A stretch of 64,000 bases of DNA. Origin: Heterostelium album PN500. Taxonomy: Eukaryota; Evosea; Eumycetozoa; Acytosteliales; Acytosteliaceae. The position numbers were made by a program, and so were the translations under genes. The notes under the pieces were generated by a model. That model made no database searches. It was not told the origin of the DNA and saw only the letters and a program-made list of their open reading frames with translations. Below, one piece after another: positions 11,910 to 26,100 of this stretch. The stretch spans positions 248,001-312,000 of the forward strand of contig NW_008805070.1 in NCBI RefSeq assembly GCF_000004825.1. Reading direction: 5' to 3'. How positions within the stretch are numbered: position 1 is the stretch's first letter; the number at the start of each line of letters is the position of its first letter.

Positions 11910-14413
11910 ATGTATCTATGGGGTAGTGGTATGTGATCATCTCATTGCTTATTCAACATCTTTTTTCACTTTTAATAGAAAACTTACGTATTGTTAGGTC
12001 GTATAGGGTTTGGTACATTCTCAGATACATTAAAACCAAACACAATTCAATTCGATGGTACATCATCTCTAGATGTCAAGATAAAGTCTTTCTGTGCTGG
12101 TCAGTCACACTCTCTGTTCGTTGACGGTAAACAACAATAACAAAAATTAACACACAACAAGATGTGATGATGAACTAATATTACAAAAAAAAAAAAAATA
12201 GAAAACAATGTTGTTTGGATGTGTGGAGAATCTAAACAAGGTCAATCGGGAAACTCACATTTCGAATCGGTTGTATCACCGACCGTAATCGATGGAATCG
12301 TTGCAACCAAGGTTAGGTGTTGGGATGTTAGTCTTGCCATTGGTTTGAAAGGTGAACTTTATAGCTGGGGTCCTTCTTCACTAGTTGGTTTTATTAACCG
12401 TCAAAATAATGACATTGATGCTGACAATGACAATGGGAATAATCAATTTATATCGATTCCAACTAGAGTGATATCACTTTCAAATGTTAGCGTTAGCTCT
12501 GTTGCTTGTTCAACATTTCATTGTACTGCTATCAGTGATGCCGGTGTAGTATATTCATGGGGGTACTCTGGTTATGGTCGTCTTGGAGTAGTAGAGCTGA
12601 CCGTAGAGCAAATAAACAATGATGAACAAGTTAACATACCAACGCTATTAACTTCACTATCTACTAAAACACGCATACAGAAAGCAGAGTGTGGTCAATA
12701 TCATACACTGTTTCTTACCGATGACAATCAAGTATATTCATGTGGATCGGGTGATGCTACCGGAATAGATATTGAAAATCAAGATACTCCATATTTGATT
12801 GAACCAACATTAATAGAATCATTAAATGTTTGTACCATTTCTTAGAGCTAATCTACTAATATTTATTATTTACTAATAACAAACAATACAGGATATCGTT
12901 GATATCGCAGCAGGCTACTATCATAGTTTAGCATTGAACAGAGAAGGTAGATGTTTTGTATTTGGAGCAAATTACAACGGTCAATTTGGCAATGGGAATA
13001 TCGATGACGGACAATCAGAACCAACAATGATTAATGCATTGTCTGACATAACTATCAAGTCTGTTTATTCTGGTGCATGTCATAACTGTTTAATCTCTGG
13101 TAACTAACTATCTATCATTATGAGCGTAATTACTATCTTTATTAATATCGAACAAATATAAACATAGATAATGGAGAACTTTATGTATTTGGTGGTGCAT
13201 TGGTTGAAAGTCCAACCTATAGAATGAATGTAGCATTAGGAGATGGTTCTGGTGGTTTTAAAACATTGCAATTCCCTGTTCATACAGATACAGAGGAAAC
13301 AGTTATCATTGAGAATAAACTGTAAGTATATAGATAATAATAGATTAACTTACTTGGTTTATTAATCTCTACTTTACTTTACTTTACTTTTTGATAATTA
13401 GATCAATTAAACCAGTATCATATCTTACAAATATAGTTGATGATACCAATGAAACTAAAGATAATGATAACAGCAATAACATAGCGATGAATAAAGAAGA
13501 GAAAGATCATCTTAACTTTTTGTTATCCGAACAGTTGCACCAGTCAGAAGCATCAAATAATCTAGTACCGCAAAGGTTGTCGAGTATTGAAAATGTAGTT
13601 CTTGCTGCATCCGGTGGTTGGGTTCATACTATGGCTTTAACCAAGCCAAACAAAGTAATTCCGTCACTAAAGCATTTAGTAATCGATAGAATATCTAAGC
13701 TACTATTGGAATACTCTGTCGACGATCTAAAACTATCTATTCCATCAGATTTGTTCCCAGAGATTAACTCTTATCTGTTATTAACGAGAAAACACAATGA
13801 TCAAACATTAAGATTACTCTCTAGTCTAGTAACTAGCGATGACTCTACAACTGACAACAATAACGATAGTGAATCGTCATCAGGATGGAATTCATACCTT
13901 GACATTCTATCGAATAACTATCAATTCCACCATTCATATATTTATTCTTTAGAATACAAATCTATTTTAGCAAGTAATTTCAATGTATGTATAAATGAAT
14001 GATTCAATATCATTATATACTAATATTTTACTACTAATAATACAAACAAAATAGGATGAATCAAACAAAGAAATTAAAAGTATTATCAAAAAGATCGATG
14101 ATAATAATAATAAGTTTGAAGATTTAGATTTGTTGGAAATAGTAATTGATTCAGTCAAACATATTATCATTTCTAAAGGTCATACCTCAATTGTTGCTGT
14201 CAATGTATGTATAGTTACTTACCAAATCTACCATTATCTAAATATATATATATATTAACTTATTATTACTTATTGTAGGATAACAAAAAATGTATATTAT
14301 TAGTATTTAAAACACAAACTCTACTTGTAATTTGTCAATCTAGTTTACCATTGACAGATTCAATATCCAATGTTGAATCATTTTCAAAGTATATGATATC
14401 ATGTGGATATTAA
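11910..14413 (+). CDS. RCC1-repeat (seven-bladed propeller) protein
   Basis: Eight exons fit by phase: 11910-11928, 11998-12126, 12202-12827, 12892-13099, 13168-13321, 13402-13984, 14055-14204 and 14279-14413, about 667 residues. The first coding exon is only 19 nt (MYLWGSG). RCC1-type units recur: LWGSGRIGFGTF, VVWMCGESKQGQSGNS, LYSWGPSSLVGF, VVYSWGYSGYGRLGVV, VYSCGSGDATG, CFVFGANYNGQFGNG and LYVFGG, with typical CGQYHTLFL, AAGYYHSLAL and SGACHNCLI linkers. That count fits one propeller over roughly residues 1-400. The C-terminal 250 residues are acidic and helical without a recognised domain. RCC1 itself is a Ran exchange factor, but many RCC1-like proteins have other partners, so the activity is open. 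Confidence 0.85.
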
Positions 14414-14451
14414 TTAAAAGAACAAAACAACAATAAAATGTATAATAAAAT

Positions 14452-16220
14452 TTATTTAGCTTCAGCTGTTGCTGCTGCTGCAATCTTTAAAAAGTGTTCA
14501 GAGATAAAACGTCTTTGAATCTTTCCGGTGGATGTCTTTGGGAAGCTGTTGGTAACAAATATTTTCTTTGGAATCTTGAATGATACTATTTTCTTTTGGA
14601 GGAATTCCATTATGTCTTGCTCGGTGAGATTGTGATCTGGCTTTGGTACAACGGCAGCCCAGATCTCCTCTCCGTACTTGGCGTCGGGCACACCGAAACA
14701 CACTGCCTCGGCAATGGCGCTGTTCTCTAGGAGTGCATTATCCACTTCGAGTGGACTGATTTTCTCACCGCCACGATTGATAATCTCTTTCTTTCTGCCT
14801 TTGAGAATGAGGAATCCATCCTCGTCCAAATAACCGATGTCACCGGTCAGGAACCAACCGTGCTTAGTGAAATTATCAATGTTTGCCTGTGGATTGTTAT
14901 TGTATCCCTTCATGATATTCTCACCCTTTACACAAACCTCACCAACCTTTCCTTGCTCCAACAAATCACCGTTGTCATCGGCAACACCAACATCGACAAA
15001 CGATGCTCTGCCAACGGATCCCGCTTTACGCTTTCCATCCTCCGGTAACAAATTCGATGTCATTTGATGAGCAGCTTCAGTCATACCATATGATTCGACA
15101 ATTGGACACTAAATTAATTAATTAGATAATTAATTAGCATGCTGTGTGTGAAATATATAAAGTCAAATAAACTGACTATACTATACTTACACCAAAACAA
15201 TTCTCTAAACTCTCTAATAGGGTTGGTGATAATGATGAAGAACAACTTCTGATGAATCTGAATACACCTTTGTTTGGTGAGTTTTCCGGTTGTTTCTCCA
15301 TTGATATCAAGATGGAGTGGATGGTTGGCACTGCAGAGTACCATGTCACTTTGAATTGTTTGACTTGTTGCCAGAATGTCGATGCACTGAACTTCACTGG
15401 GATGACTAACGATCCACCGCTGAGCAGAGTCGAGAGCGAAACACCAATCAAACCGTGAACGTGGAACAGTGGCATTACAACCATTGAACGATCGGCTGGC
15501 GACAATCGGAATGTTCGCGCGATATTCGAGTTGGAAGTAGTTATATTCTTGTGGGTGAGAGGAACACCCTTTGGCTTACTGGTTGTACCAGAGGTATGAA
15601 GAAACAATGCAACGTCATCTGGTTCCGGTAACTCTGACAAACCACCAACGTTGTTGTTGTTGATCTCAATTACTTTACCATCGATTGTCAAAGTGAAATG
15701 AGTATGGTTACTATCGTAATCAAACACTTCATTCACTTGCCAAACGGGTAGACCCAACTCTTCGGATGCTTTCAATGCCTCTGTCAAACCGGCTTGAACA
15801 ACAACCAACTTTGCCTTCATATCGTCCAAATAGTATTTGAATTCCTCACAGGTATAAGCGGAATTCAAAGGTGCTGCAATACATCTTGTGAATGTTGTTC
15901 CCTTTTAGTTTTCGATTTGAAATGTTAATTAATAATCAGTTGTTGTTGTTTATCAATTCATTCATAACATTATATATATTTACCAAAAAACAAACTAAAA
16001 TAGGATAACCATTACCGACTATGATTGAAACAACATCGCCTTTCTTGATGGAATGAGCAGCCAATTGCTGAGAGAATTGAATAGAGTTATTTACCAACTG
16101 ATCGTAGCTCACCGTTGCATAGTGTTGTTCGTTCGCTGTTGGAATGACGACTGCATTCGACTCTTTTTTATTATCATTAACCAATTGGTACAATGTTTTT
16201 GATGTTGTTGTTGCTGACAT
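14452..16220 (-). CDS. pcsA: Oxalyl-CoA synthetase-like AMP-forming acyl-CoA ligase (PCS60/AAE3 group)
   Basis: Three minus-strand exons: 16220-15996, 15901-15191 and 15108-14452, about 530 residues. The adenylation signature LHTSGTTSKPKGVPLTHKN, the SYGMTEAAHQM motif, the hinge GYLDEDGFLILKGRKKEIIN and the catalytic-lysine end FPKTSTGKIQRR are all intact. The MTEAAHQMTSN segment is characteristic of the fungal Pcs60 / plant AAE3 group, which ligates oxalate to CoA with ATP for oxalate breakdown. It ends in EAK, so there is no canonical SKL-type peroxisomal signal. The symbol follows the D. discoideum name as I remember it and is tentative. It is convergent with the RCC1 gene, with only about 40 nt between their stop codons. 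Confidence 0.88.
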
Positions 16221-17155
16221 CCTTTTTCTTTTTTCTTTTTTTTTTTTTGTGAATCAAATTAAATATGCAGATTCTTGTGTTGTGCTTGATCAAGATTTAA
16301 TGAATTATACTTGCTTGAACTTAATAATATGCAAAAAAAAAAAAAAATTGATCTTATATGATTTTTTGTTTTTTTTTTTCAGACTGATGACTGATTTTTA
16401 ATTATTGAAAAATATCAATCAAATCGAAGCTGATTTTTAGTTACCAAGACCAGGTTGGAAGCGGAACCAAATAGTTCAATCTTTGCTTTCTGAAAAATTA
16501 ATTTTTAAAAAAGATTGTGACAAGAAAATAATTTTTAAAACAGGATGTTAGATGAAGTGAGCATAGACAAAAAAGAAAAAAAAATCTTTTTTTGGGAATT
16601 GTTTTAGTGAAAATGAAAAAAAAATTAAAAATAAATTGTTAATTTATGTGTTTGTGTGTTGTGGTTTTGAAAATTCCAGTGACAAAGGGAATAAATGAAC
16701 CCATTGTCAGACAAAAAGTCGAGGTTAGCGGTGGGTGTTCAGTCGTCGTCACTAAAAATATCATTAACAAATTTTTATTATCCTATCTTTTAATCTATTA
16801 TTTTTGTTTTATTAATCATTATTATAAAGATAAACAATTTATTAGTTTTATTTGTTTGTTTCTGTTATTTATTTACATGTAAATGTTTAATAATAATAAT
16901 AATAGATAATTAACAAGTAATAGTAATTATTAAATAATTAGAATATTTTTGTTTTTTACTTATCAACAAAAATAATAAAAATAATAACAATAATAATCAT
17001 ATCATCATAATCATAAAATATTAATCAAAATACATACATATCATATTACCTTATTATCTTACGAATATTAACTTACATATTATCATTTCATATATATAAA
17101 GATTATAAAATAATACTATTTTAATCTTAAAACAAAAAGTACAACAACAACAACA
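16221..17155. other. Intergenic, divergent promoters of the CoA ligase and VPS13
   Basis: About 0.9 kb of AT-rich DNA with T-runs at 16232-16248 and A-runs at 16333-16347. A slightly more GC-rich patch lies near 16640-16750. No conserved ORF or RNA gene was recognised. Confidence 0.55.
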
Positions 17156-20100
17156 ATGGTATTTGAAGGTATTGTTTCCGATGTATTATCAAGAGTTCTT
17201 GGTGAATATGTAAAGAATTTGAATAAAGATCAATTGAAGATTGGTGTACTCGGTGGAAATGTGGTACTGACCAATCTCGAATTGAAGGAAGATGCTCTGG
17301 CGAATCTACCGATCAATCTACCGATCACCGTGAAGAAAGGATTTCTCGGGCGGCTGGAACTGAAGGTTCCCTGGAAGGATCTGAAATCAAAGCCGGTCAT
17401 CGTCAATATCGATTCGATTTTCGCGCTGGCCGTACCACAGACCGCCAACTACAAGTACGACGAGGAAGCAGAGAAGAAGAAGGAGCGTGAAACCAAGAAG
17501 AAGCGTATCGAGAACTACGAGTGGCTCAAATCCATCAAGGAAGCAGAGACCGAACAAATCGGAAAACAAGACGATACATTCACCGGGCGTCTCGTAACGA
17601 AAATCATTGATAACCTTCAGATCGTTATCAACAAAGTACATATTAGATTCGAACACAAGAATGAAATCGGAAGAGTAAGTTAGTTAATAACATCTGTTTT
17701 TTAAAACAATGATTCAGAAGAATATTAAAACCAACTAATTCAATTTGTTATTCTCTATCGATAGTTATATGCAATTGGTGTTACACTTGATAAGATTTCA
17801 GCACAATCTACAGATGAACGTTGGATACCATCGTTTATTGATAGTACCAAATCCAATATTATTAGAAAGCTAGCAGAGATGCATTCGCTAGGTGTATATA
17901 TCGATGATTCCGCACAGTCAATGCAGAATCTGTCAACTCAAGAGTTTAGTGACGCATTCTACAATGCAATTCCATCACTCAAAGTACATGACTCTATGCT
18001 TAGAAAGTTTATAGTTAAACCTGTTTCTTCTCAATTAAAAGTATGTTGTTTTTAAATCAATTGGAGATAGGAGTAATTAACTAACCTAACAATCCAATTA
18101 CTATTTATAGGTATCTATTAATAAGAGTGATTTAATTGAAAAGAGTGTACCAAAGATTATATCGGAGTGTATCTTCTCCGATATTGTTTGTGCGCTTTCC
18201 GCTCAGCAACATCATTGTATTCTTAATCTACTGCAATTCACCAATGAGTTCTTGAGAGATATCAAGTACTTGAAATACAGACCGCAGTTCAAGGTGTCCG
18301 AGAATCCAGCGGCCTGGTGGAAATACGCTGGTCAGGTGACTCTCGAGCAGATCCGTTTGAAACGATACCAGTCGAGTTGGCCGTTCTTCATGGAGCGTAG
18401 AAAGGATCGTATCAAGTATGTAGGGCTGTTCAAGCGTTCACTGCCAAACATCCAGTGGCTACAGTCTCTGAGCAAGCAGGAGACCCAGCAACTGGCAGAG
18501 TTGGAAGAGAAGCTGTCGTTTGAGGATATTGTATTCTATCGTTCACTTGCGTACGCCGAGATCAAGAAGGAGACAGAGAAGAACAAGGTCAGAAAGGATT
18601 TCTTGGATAGCAAGAAGCAGGAGCGTGGATTCTTTACGAATCTCTTCAACACCAAGAAGAAAGAAGACGAACAGGCTGCGCCAATCGTGCAGTTGTCCAC
18701 TACGGAGCGTGACGAACTGTACAAGACCATCGAGTATTCCGATGTGATAGAGTCGGTGGAGGAGCCACCCGACTGGAACAAGGTTGTCGCCAACCTCACA
18801 ATCAAGTCGTTCGCTATGCAGCTGGTAGAGAATGACATGCCGTTCATCGACGCCGTCTACACTTCGCTGTCGGTGCGACTCGAGCAGCGTAAAGACGGTG
18901 TCAAAGTGGTGGCGGGAATCAAACAGTTTGAGGTGTACGACCAATACTCCAAGGAAACGCAATACAAGAAGATCATTGCGCCAGCGCCACATTCGTCGAA
19001 CGCACAGACATTCATGACCGCCATCGTCGACACCAGTCCACTCGACAAATCGTCGGATTTGTTCATCGAGCTCAACATGGAGCCGCTGCAAGTCATCGCG
19101 CCAAAGCCACTGATAATGAAGATCGTCGACTTCTTCTCAAAGGAGAGTGTCGATCTCACGAATATCACAAACAAAGCTGGTGACTACATCGACAATTTCA
19201 CAGAGAAGACAAAGATGCAGTTGCAAGAGGCACTTGACACTCACAAGACACTGGCACTCTCAGTCAATATCCACGCGCCAGTCATCATCTTGCCAGAGAA
19301 CGTTGCAAACAAAAACTCAAATGCTTTGGTACTGGATCTCGGTAACTTTAAGATTCAGTCGGATATCTCCAACAATGCAATCAAAGGAAAGGTCGTCTCG
19401 AACACCTCGGAAGATGATTTCTATGATAAGTTCAACCTTTCACTGCAATCGATTCAGTTGCTACTTACCAACGATATTCATTCTTGGAGCGACAAGAGAA
19501 TTCAAACCGAACAAAAGACTCATATTATCAATCAATTCGATGTTCATCTCAAGATATTCTCTTGTATTCAACAAGACAGTCTTACCCTGACCAAACTCAA
19601 AGTATTTGGTGAACTTCCACAATTGAACATTGCTCTCTCCGATCGTAAATGCAAACAGTTGTTATCAATGGCCAGAACACTGGCTGAAGATATTCAAAAA
19701 CCATCTTCATCACCAACAACGAGCAATAATACAGCTGCTGCAATGGCAGCAACTGAACCAGCAAAGAAAGCAATCATTGATTTATACAGGTATGTTATTT
19801 CTTATTATCTTAAAGATATGTTTTGTTTTATTAATAATGTTGTTTTGTTTTGTTTTTAGTCATCATGGTAAAGGTAATCAAGATAAAGAATCATCAATTG
19901 AATTGTTAAAGAATCACAAAAAGTTGAGTCTTAATTTCGAGATGAAATCGATCAATGTTACAATCTCGAGAGAAAATACAGACTTGATAAGAGTTTCTGT
20001 CGATGGTCTTGGTGTTTCATTTGTTCAACGAACATTCGATGCCATCGGTAGTGTCGAACTAAAGCGTTTCGATATCGATGATCTCTTCACTCGTAGCTCT

Positions 20101-23100
20101 CTAAAGAAGTTAGCAACTTCCAATCCATCTCAAGATATCGAAGGTAAATCAAATCAATCATCATTGGTATCAATTAATTTCAAACAATATCAAATGGTAA
20201 GTCAACAAACAATCTAAACAATAACCATTTAACTATTATTTTTTATTAATTCTTGATAATTCTTATAGAATTCACCAGAGTATCAAAAGATTGATATGTC
20301 ATTGGATGTAAATTTCAATTCTTTCTATTTAGTTTGTAATCCACCAACTATTCATCAGTTGTTGGTTATTGTTCAGTCGTTTGCCGATCAACCTGCAATC
20401 TCTTTGAAACCATCCACTGTCAAGGTGGTTGAAAAGAGAACTAGAGTCGTTAGAACTTTGAGAGCTGGTGCTGGTGGAGCAGCTCCATCGTCACCCGTTT
20501 CCTACACTAACAACGGCACTGTCATCTCACCGGATCAAACATCACCGCAACCACACACAACAGTAAAGACAATCAAGATCATCAAGAAGGTGCCAAAGAA
20601 GAAACCAATCAACGAAGGAATCTCCTTGAAGGTCACTGCCAATATCAACAGTCTGGGTGTGGTGTTGAATCAAGAGAACAATCGTCGTCTCGGTGTATTC
20701 TCTATCAACAAAATCAATGTGAATACATCGATGTACAAGGATAACAGAATGTCGGTGGAAGGTTCGCTCGGCTCGATCGTGCTGGAGGACTTGACCACTC
20801 AGAGTGATTCGCTCTACAAACAAGTCATCTCACCACAGGATCTAACATCTGCAATGCTTCAATTCAAATTCCAAACACATCCTTCGAACCTTGTCAATTA
20901 TCCAGGTTACGATAGTTCGGTCGATGCTCACATCAAGTCGATCATCGTCAATGCACAGGTTGGATTCCTGTTGAAGACACAAAACTACTTCTTGGGTGGA
21001 ATGCTCGATCCAATCTTGAACAAACCGGTGCCACTCGTTCCAGCCACTCCTCCCTCCCCACAACCCGGTGGTGTTGGCGAATACAGTCCACCACTCAGTC
21101 CCGATATGAAGTCGGTCGTTCCAATGAAGGCAAATGTAGCCGTAAGCCGTACCAAGATCGATGTCGTGATGGATACTCCAATCTTTAGAGTACCGCAAGC
21201 AGCCAACTCCGGCAATATGATTCAAATGGAGCTTGGAAAGATCGTTGTCTCCAACGACTTTGGAAATCACAACGTCACCAATCAGCCAGTGGACATCATG
21301 AGCATCAAGTTGGAGAAGACCAACATCACTATCGTCGATGGTGAGAGTCGTTCTCACTTCCTACAAGAGTTGGATCTCAACGTTGGAATCACCAGATTCC
21401 TCATTCCAAACTTCCAGATCAATGTTGAAGACTTGTTGATCGATTTGCATATCTCACACATTTACTTTATGTTGAATCAAGAGCAATACACATTCTTTTT
21501 GAAGTTGGCCGACAATGTTACCAGAGAGATTGGCGAAGTCAATGAAAACAATCAGAATATAAACAATCAACCTCCACCCAGCGCAGAGATCCCCTATTTC
21601 TCTGAGCAGGAAGTTGTCAAGTCAATGGGAAGAGTTGTTCTCGCATTGAAGCTCTCGCTACCAACCCTGACATTCCGAATCTACACACCGGAGAACGATA
21701 TCGCTACCTTTGAAATCAAGAATATCTATATCGATTTCAAATCGACCGAGAAACAAAAGACCAAGGTTCAAGTCATCATGGAATCGATTGCCCTCTCTGA
21801 TTCAAGAAAGAACTCTGAAAATATCTTTAAGAACCTACTTGAAAACATTCCAAAGAAACAGGAACGTTCCAACTTCCTTCATTTGGGATACATCAGAGAC
21901 AACGTGTTGGGTGATCAATACATCAATGTCGAGGTCAACAATCCATGTTTATTCTTGTCGCCAACACCACTAATCTTGATTTCCGACTTCTTCTTGAAGC
22001 CAATCCAACAGGAGCAACAGGACAAACAATTCATGCTCGAAGTCGAAGAGGCAAAGGATATGAAGAGTCCAAGATTCCTTGCTCAGACACGTGCTTTCAA
22101 TCCAGACTTGGTCAGAACTCCCTCCATCACTCTGACAACCAGCATCAACGCAGAGGTAACACTGGTGGAAAACGAAACTCAACCAAACACCCGTTGTCTT
22201 GCAGCCAAAACCAAAGTTCATGTCTACTTCAAACGTGATCCAAAGGGTATGGAGAATGCAATCGTTTCACTCAGAAAGACAAAGTTGAATATCTATCGTC
22301 CCAATATAGTGTCGTCCGACTTTGCCGGATCACAAGGTTCGCGTCCCGTACAAATATTGAAACCGATCGACCACATCAAGGTTCAATACATCAAGGAGAA
22401 CGAAACCTCTGAATATTGGAAACAAAAGATCACCGTTAGCAGTTCTATTATCAAGTGGTATTTCTCCTACGAGGATATCAATACTATCTTAAAGATTGTC
22501 CAGAATCTTAGTTTCCAACAGAACCAACCGACCATCAAAGATGCCATTCAACCATCGTCCAACAGCACCACTACAACCGCTACCGATTTGACATCGTCTG
22601 TCAACTCTGCATCGATTGCATCCTCCTCGGAGGAACCAGAGGAGAAGATCTACATGATCACAGAGACACTCCAATTCGAATGTCCATCGATGAGTGTCTT
22701 GCTCATCAATGAATCAATGGATCTCTATCTCCCGATTGCTGAACTCTATCTCGCGGATCTCAGTGCTAAAGTATCGAACTGGTCGTCGGATATCGAGTTA
22801 AAGACATCGGTCACTTTCAAATCCGATTACTTCAATGAGGGTAATATGAAGTTTGAACCATTCATTGAGGACTGGTCATTCAATTTCGATGTGAAACGCA
22901 ATGGTCAAAAGACAAGAGCTACTTTCATGGCGACAAGAGGAATGTTGAATGTCAATGTGTCACATGCATTGATAGAGACACTGGCATCGACAGTGCATCT
23001 CATCAAGATCAAGGATCGCGAGAACAATACATCGCTTGGAAATCGTATCGTTTCAAACAATGCACTTCTCTCCAAGTATATCAAGACTGATCAGAATGAT

Positions 23101-26100
23101 GTGGCTAGTATAAACCAACTCAAGAATGCCGAGAAATATCATTCTCACTGGATTCAAAACCAGACCGGTCAGGTTGTTGAGTATTCACTTCCCAAGTTTG
23201 AAGATTCCACTGGAACTGAACTGACAGCATCCACCAATTCGTTGGACAGTATCAACACCAGACACAGCGTTGCCAACAATCAAACATCACCCGTTCATAT
23301 CAAATCATCGAAATCACGTGAATCTTGCATCGGTTTGAAAACAAATCTCGATATCTTCTTGCCAAATGGCAAGATTGACTCGGTTTCAATCGATACCATT
23401 GGCTACAGAATCTATACTTTGCAACCACTCAACGGTGGTTTGTCAAACAGCAATTCCGAGCCTGTCGATGTCATTGTTGAGGTACGTCTCCAAAGAGATG
23501 GTAGTAAGATAATTTGTGTTCGTTCTCTGGTACAATTCGTCAATAGCTCGGTTCAACCGATTCAATTCAAGTGGCATGAGAACCAACCTGATGATTCATG
23601 TGTTATTCTCGCACACACCGAGAAATACTCTCTACCGATTGCCAATGTCAATGAGTTTAAGAAGGCATGGTTCAGAGTGCCAGGTGCAAAACAATGGTCC
23701 GACGCTATCAGCCCTTCAGAGTTGACTGCAGTTTTCGAGAAGGAACGTGAAAAGGAGAAAGAAAAAGACAAGTACTCCATTGAGAAACCAAACAGCAGAG
23801 TATTCAAGGTTACCGACAAATACGACAAGCCAACATTCGTTGCCATCTCTGTGATCAACAGTGAGCATCGTATTGGTCACACCTCCACCGTTCAATTCGG
23901 TAGAAACAAACTACAGGTCATTTCATTCAATGCACCCGTCCAACTCGAGAATCTGCTGCCATCGCCAATCTCTATCAAGATCAACAATTCCGACCAAGGT
24001 TTCGTTAAAGTCGAAGCCGGATGCAAATTGGATGTTTTCTCTTATGCACCAGGTTCGACAATGACAGCAACCATCTCGGATGTCGAGAATTTCCACGAGA
24101 CAACTCACACTTTGATCTCTGGTGATGCATCATCGCCCAACATTGCCAAGAGCTTCAAATTCAACTCACAATCCAAAGAGATGGTTTTGCAGATCGAACG
24201 TTCTGAAGAGATCAAGAATATCAGAGTGTTGTCATTCTTCTGTCAATATTGGTTGGTCAACAATACAATGCTGCCATTGGTTGTAAAGGGATCGAGTGAC
24301 AACGAAGAAATCATGATTCCAAGTAACAATTGCAATGAAATGCATGCACCGATTCTCTATCACAACTCCAATGTGCGTTTGAGAGTTAACGAAGGTGGAA
24401 AGGATCGTAAATACTGTGAATCAACTCCAATCTGCACTGTTGGTAACACTGGAACCATTACACTCCAGGGTGTCGACCGTCTCTATGAATTGGCATATCG
24501 TGTTGAATTCTGCCAGAATAGTAAGTTTGCACTTTCCAAAGTGGTTACTTTTGTTCCAAAGTATATCATGCAAAACAAACTCGAATATCCAATTCAAGTT
24601 GCCCAGCTTGTCAAGACCGAGAAGAAAGAGGAAGTCAAGGAGATGATTACACTTGCACCCAACGAGTTCAAGCCATTGCACTGGTACGATAAAGAAGATC
24701 GTTCAGTATGTATTCGTCAAGTCAACTCGACTCAGAGCTGGTCCGGTAATTTCTATGTCGATACAGTCAATGATTTAGTCGTTAGAATTCGTGATAAGGA
24801 AGAAGCCAAACCTTCGACAATGTGCCATATCAATATCAAAGAGGAGCAAGGTACTCTCTATATCATGGTGCCTTTGATCAACAAGGAGAATCCACCTTAT
24901 CTAGTTCAAAACGACACACACTTCCCTATATCCTATCACCAAAAGACATCGCGACCAGGCCAGAAGTTTGACCATCTCGAACCTGGACAAATCGATGCAT
25001 TCGCTTGGGATGAGCCATCCGGTGTGTACAATCTCATTGCCTATGTCGATGGTAAACCAATCAAGAAAGAGTTGAAGCTAAACAAGATCACTGGATACAA
25101 GGTGACTGTCGATCAAATCGACATCTACATCACCATCACCATTGAGAAGTCAAGTCGTCTCGTTAAGTTCTCAACTCATCGTAAACTCTACCGTCAGATC
25201 AAGCACTGGAAGGAGAGTGTAAACACCAAGATGGAGAGCAGCTCCACTGAACTACAATTCTATATTAGAATGTCTGGTGTTTCGTTATCGATCATCGATC
25301 ACACACCGAAAGAACTTGCTTTGGTAACGGTAAAAGACTTCTTCCTGCAACTTCAACACTCGTATTTCGAGAATTCACTGGAACTCAAGATTGGCGATGT
25401 CCAGATCGACAATCAGTTGGTCAAGACTGAATTCCCAGTGCTGCTTCACAGCGTGATGAAAGAGGATAACAAGAAGGACTTCCTACATCTCTCTGTTGTC
25501 AAGTCATCATTTGATAACATCGATCACTTTAGATACTTCTCCATTCTCATTCAGGAGATGACACTGGAGATTGAAGATCACTGGCTAAAGGTAATGCTCG
25601 ATTTCTTTAGTCGCATGCCCGATTTCGGAAATCAATCCACTAGTCAACTGACCTCCTCAGCCAACTCATCGTCGTTGACCTCATCATTGTCCACCTCAAT
25701 CAATACAAACCAACTATCAGCATCAACCAGCTCTCTTTCATTGAACGACTCCTCCTCTTCAAGAATTGTAGAAGTCCAAGATCTCTATCCAGTTTTCGAT
25801 TGGACACCACCACCCTCAATGGATACCTCTGCACTTCGTATGGTATACTTTGCGCTGTTGGTGCTCAACCCAATCAAGGTGAACATCACACTCTCACTCC
25901 AGAGAGACGGTTTGTTCAAGACCGATCAAAAGATTCTCTCGTCGATCGAAGGTCTCGGATTCACTTTGACCAAGTTGGATCGTGCTCCCGTCACTCTCCA
26001 AGGTATCATGATGGAGCATCCATTCTCATCGTGGACAACCATGGTTGACAAGCTAAAGACCACCTATGTCACTCAAGTACTGAGACAGTTCTACAATATT

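Noticed and set aside
18536-19174. Several long antisense ORFs opposite VPS13
   Set aside because: They mirror the strongly biased sense frame of a conserved gene and show no domain of their own.
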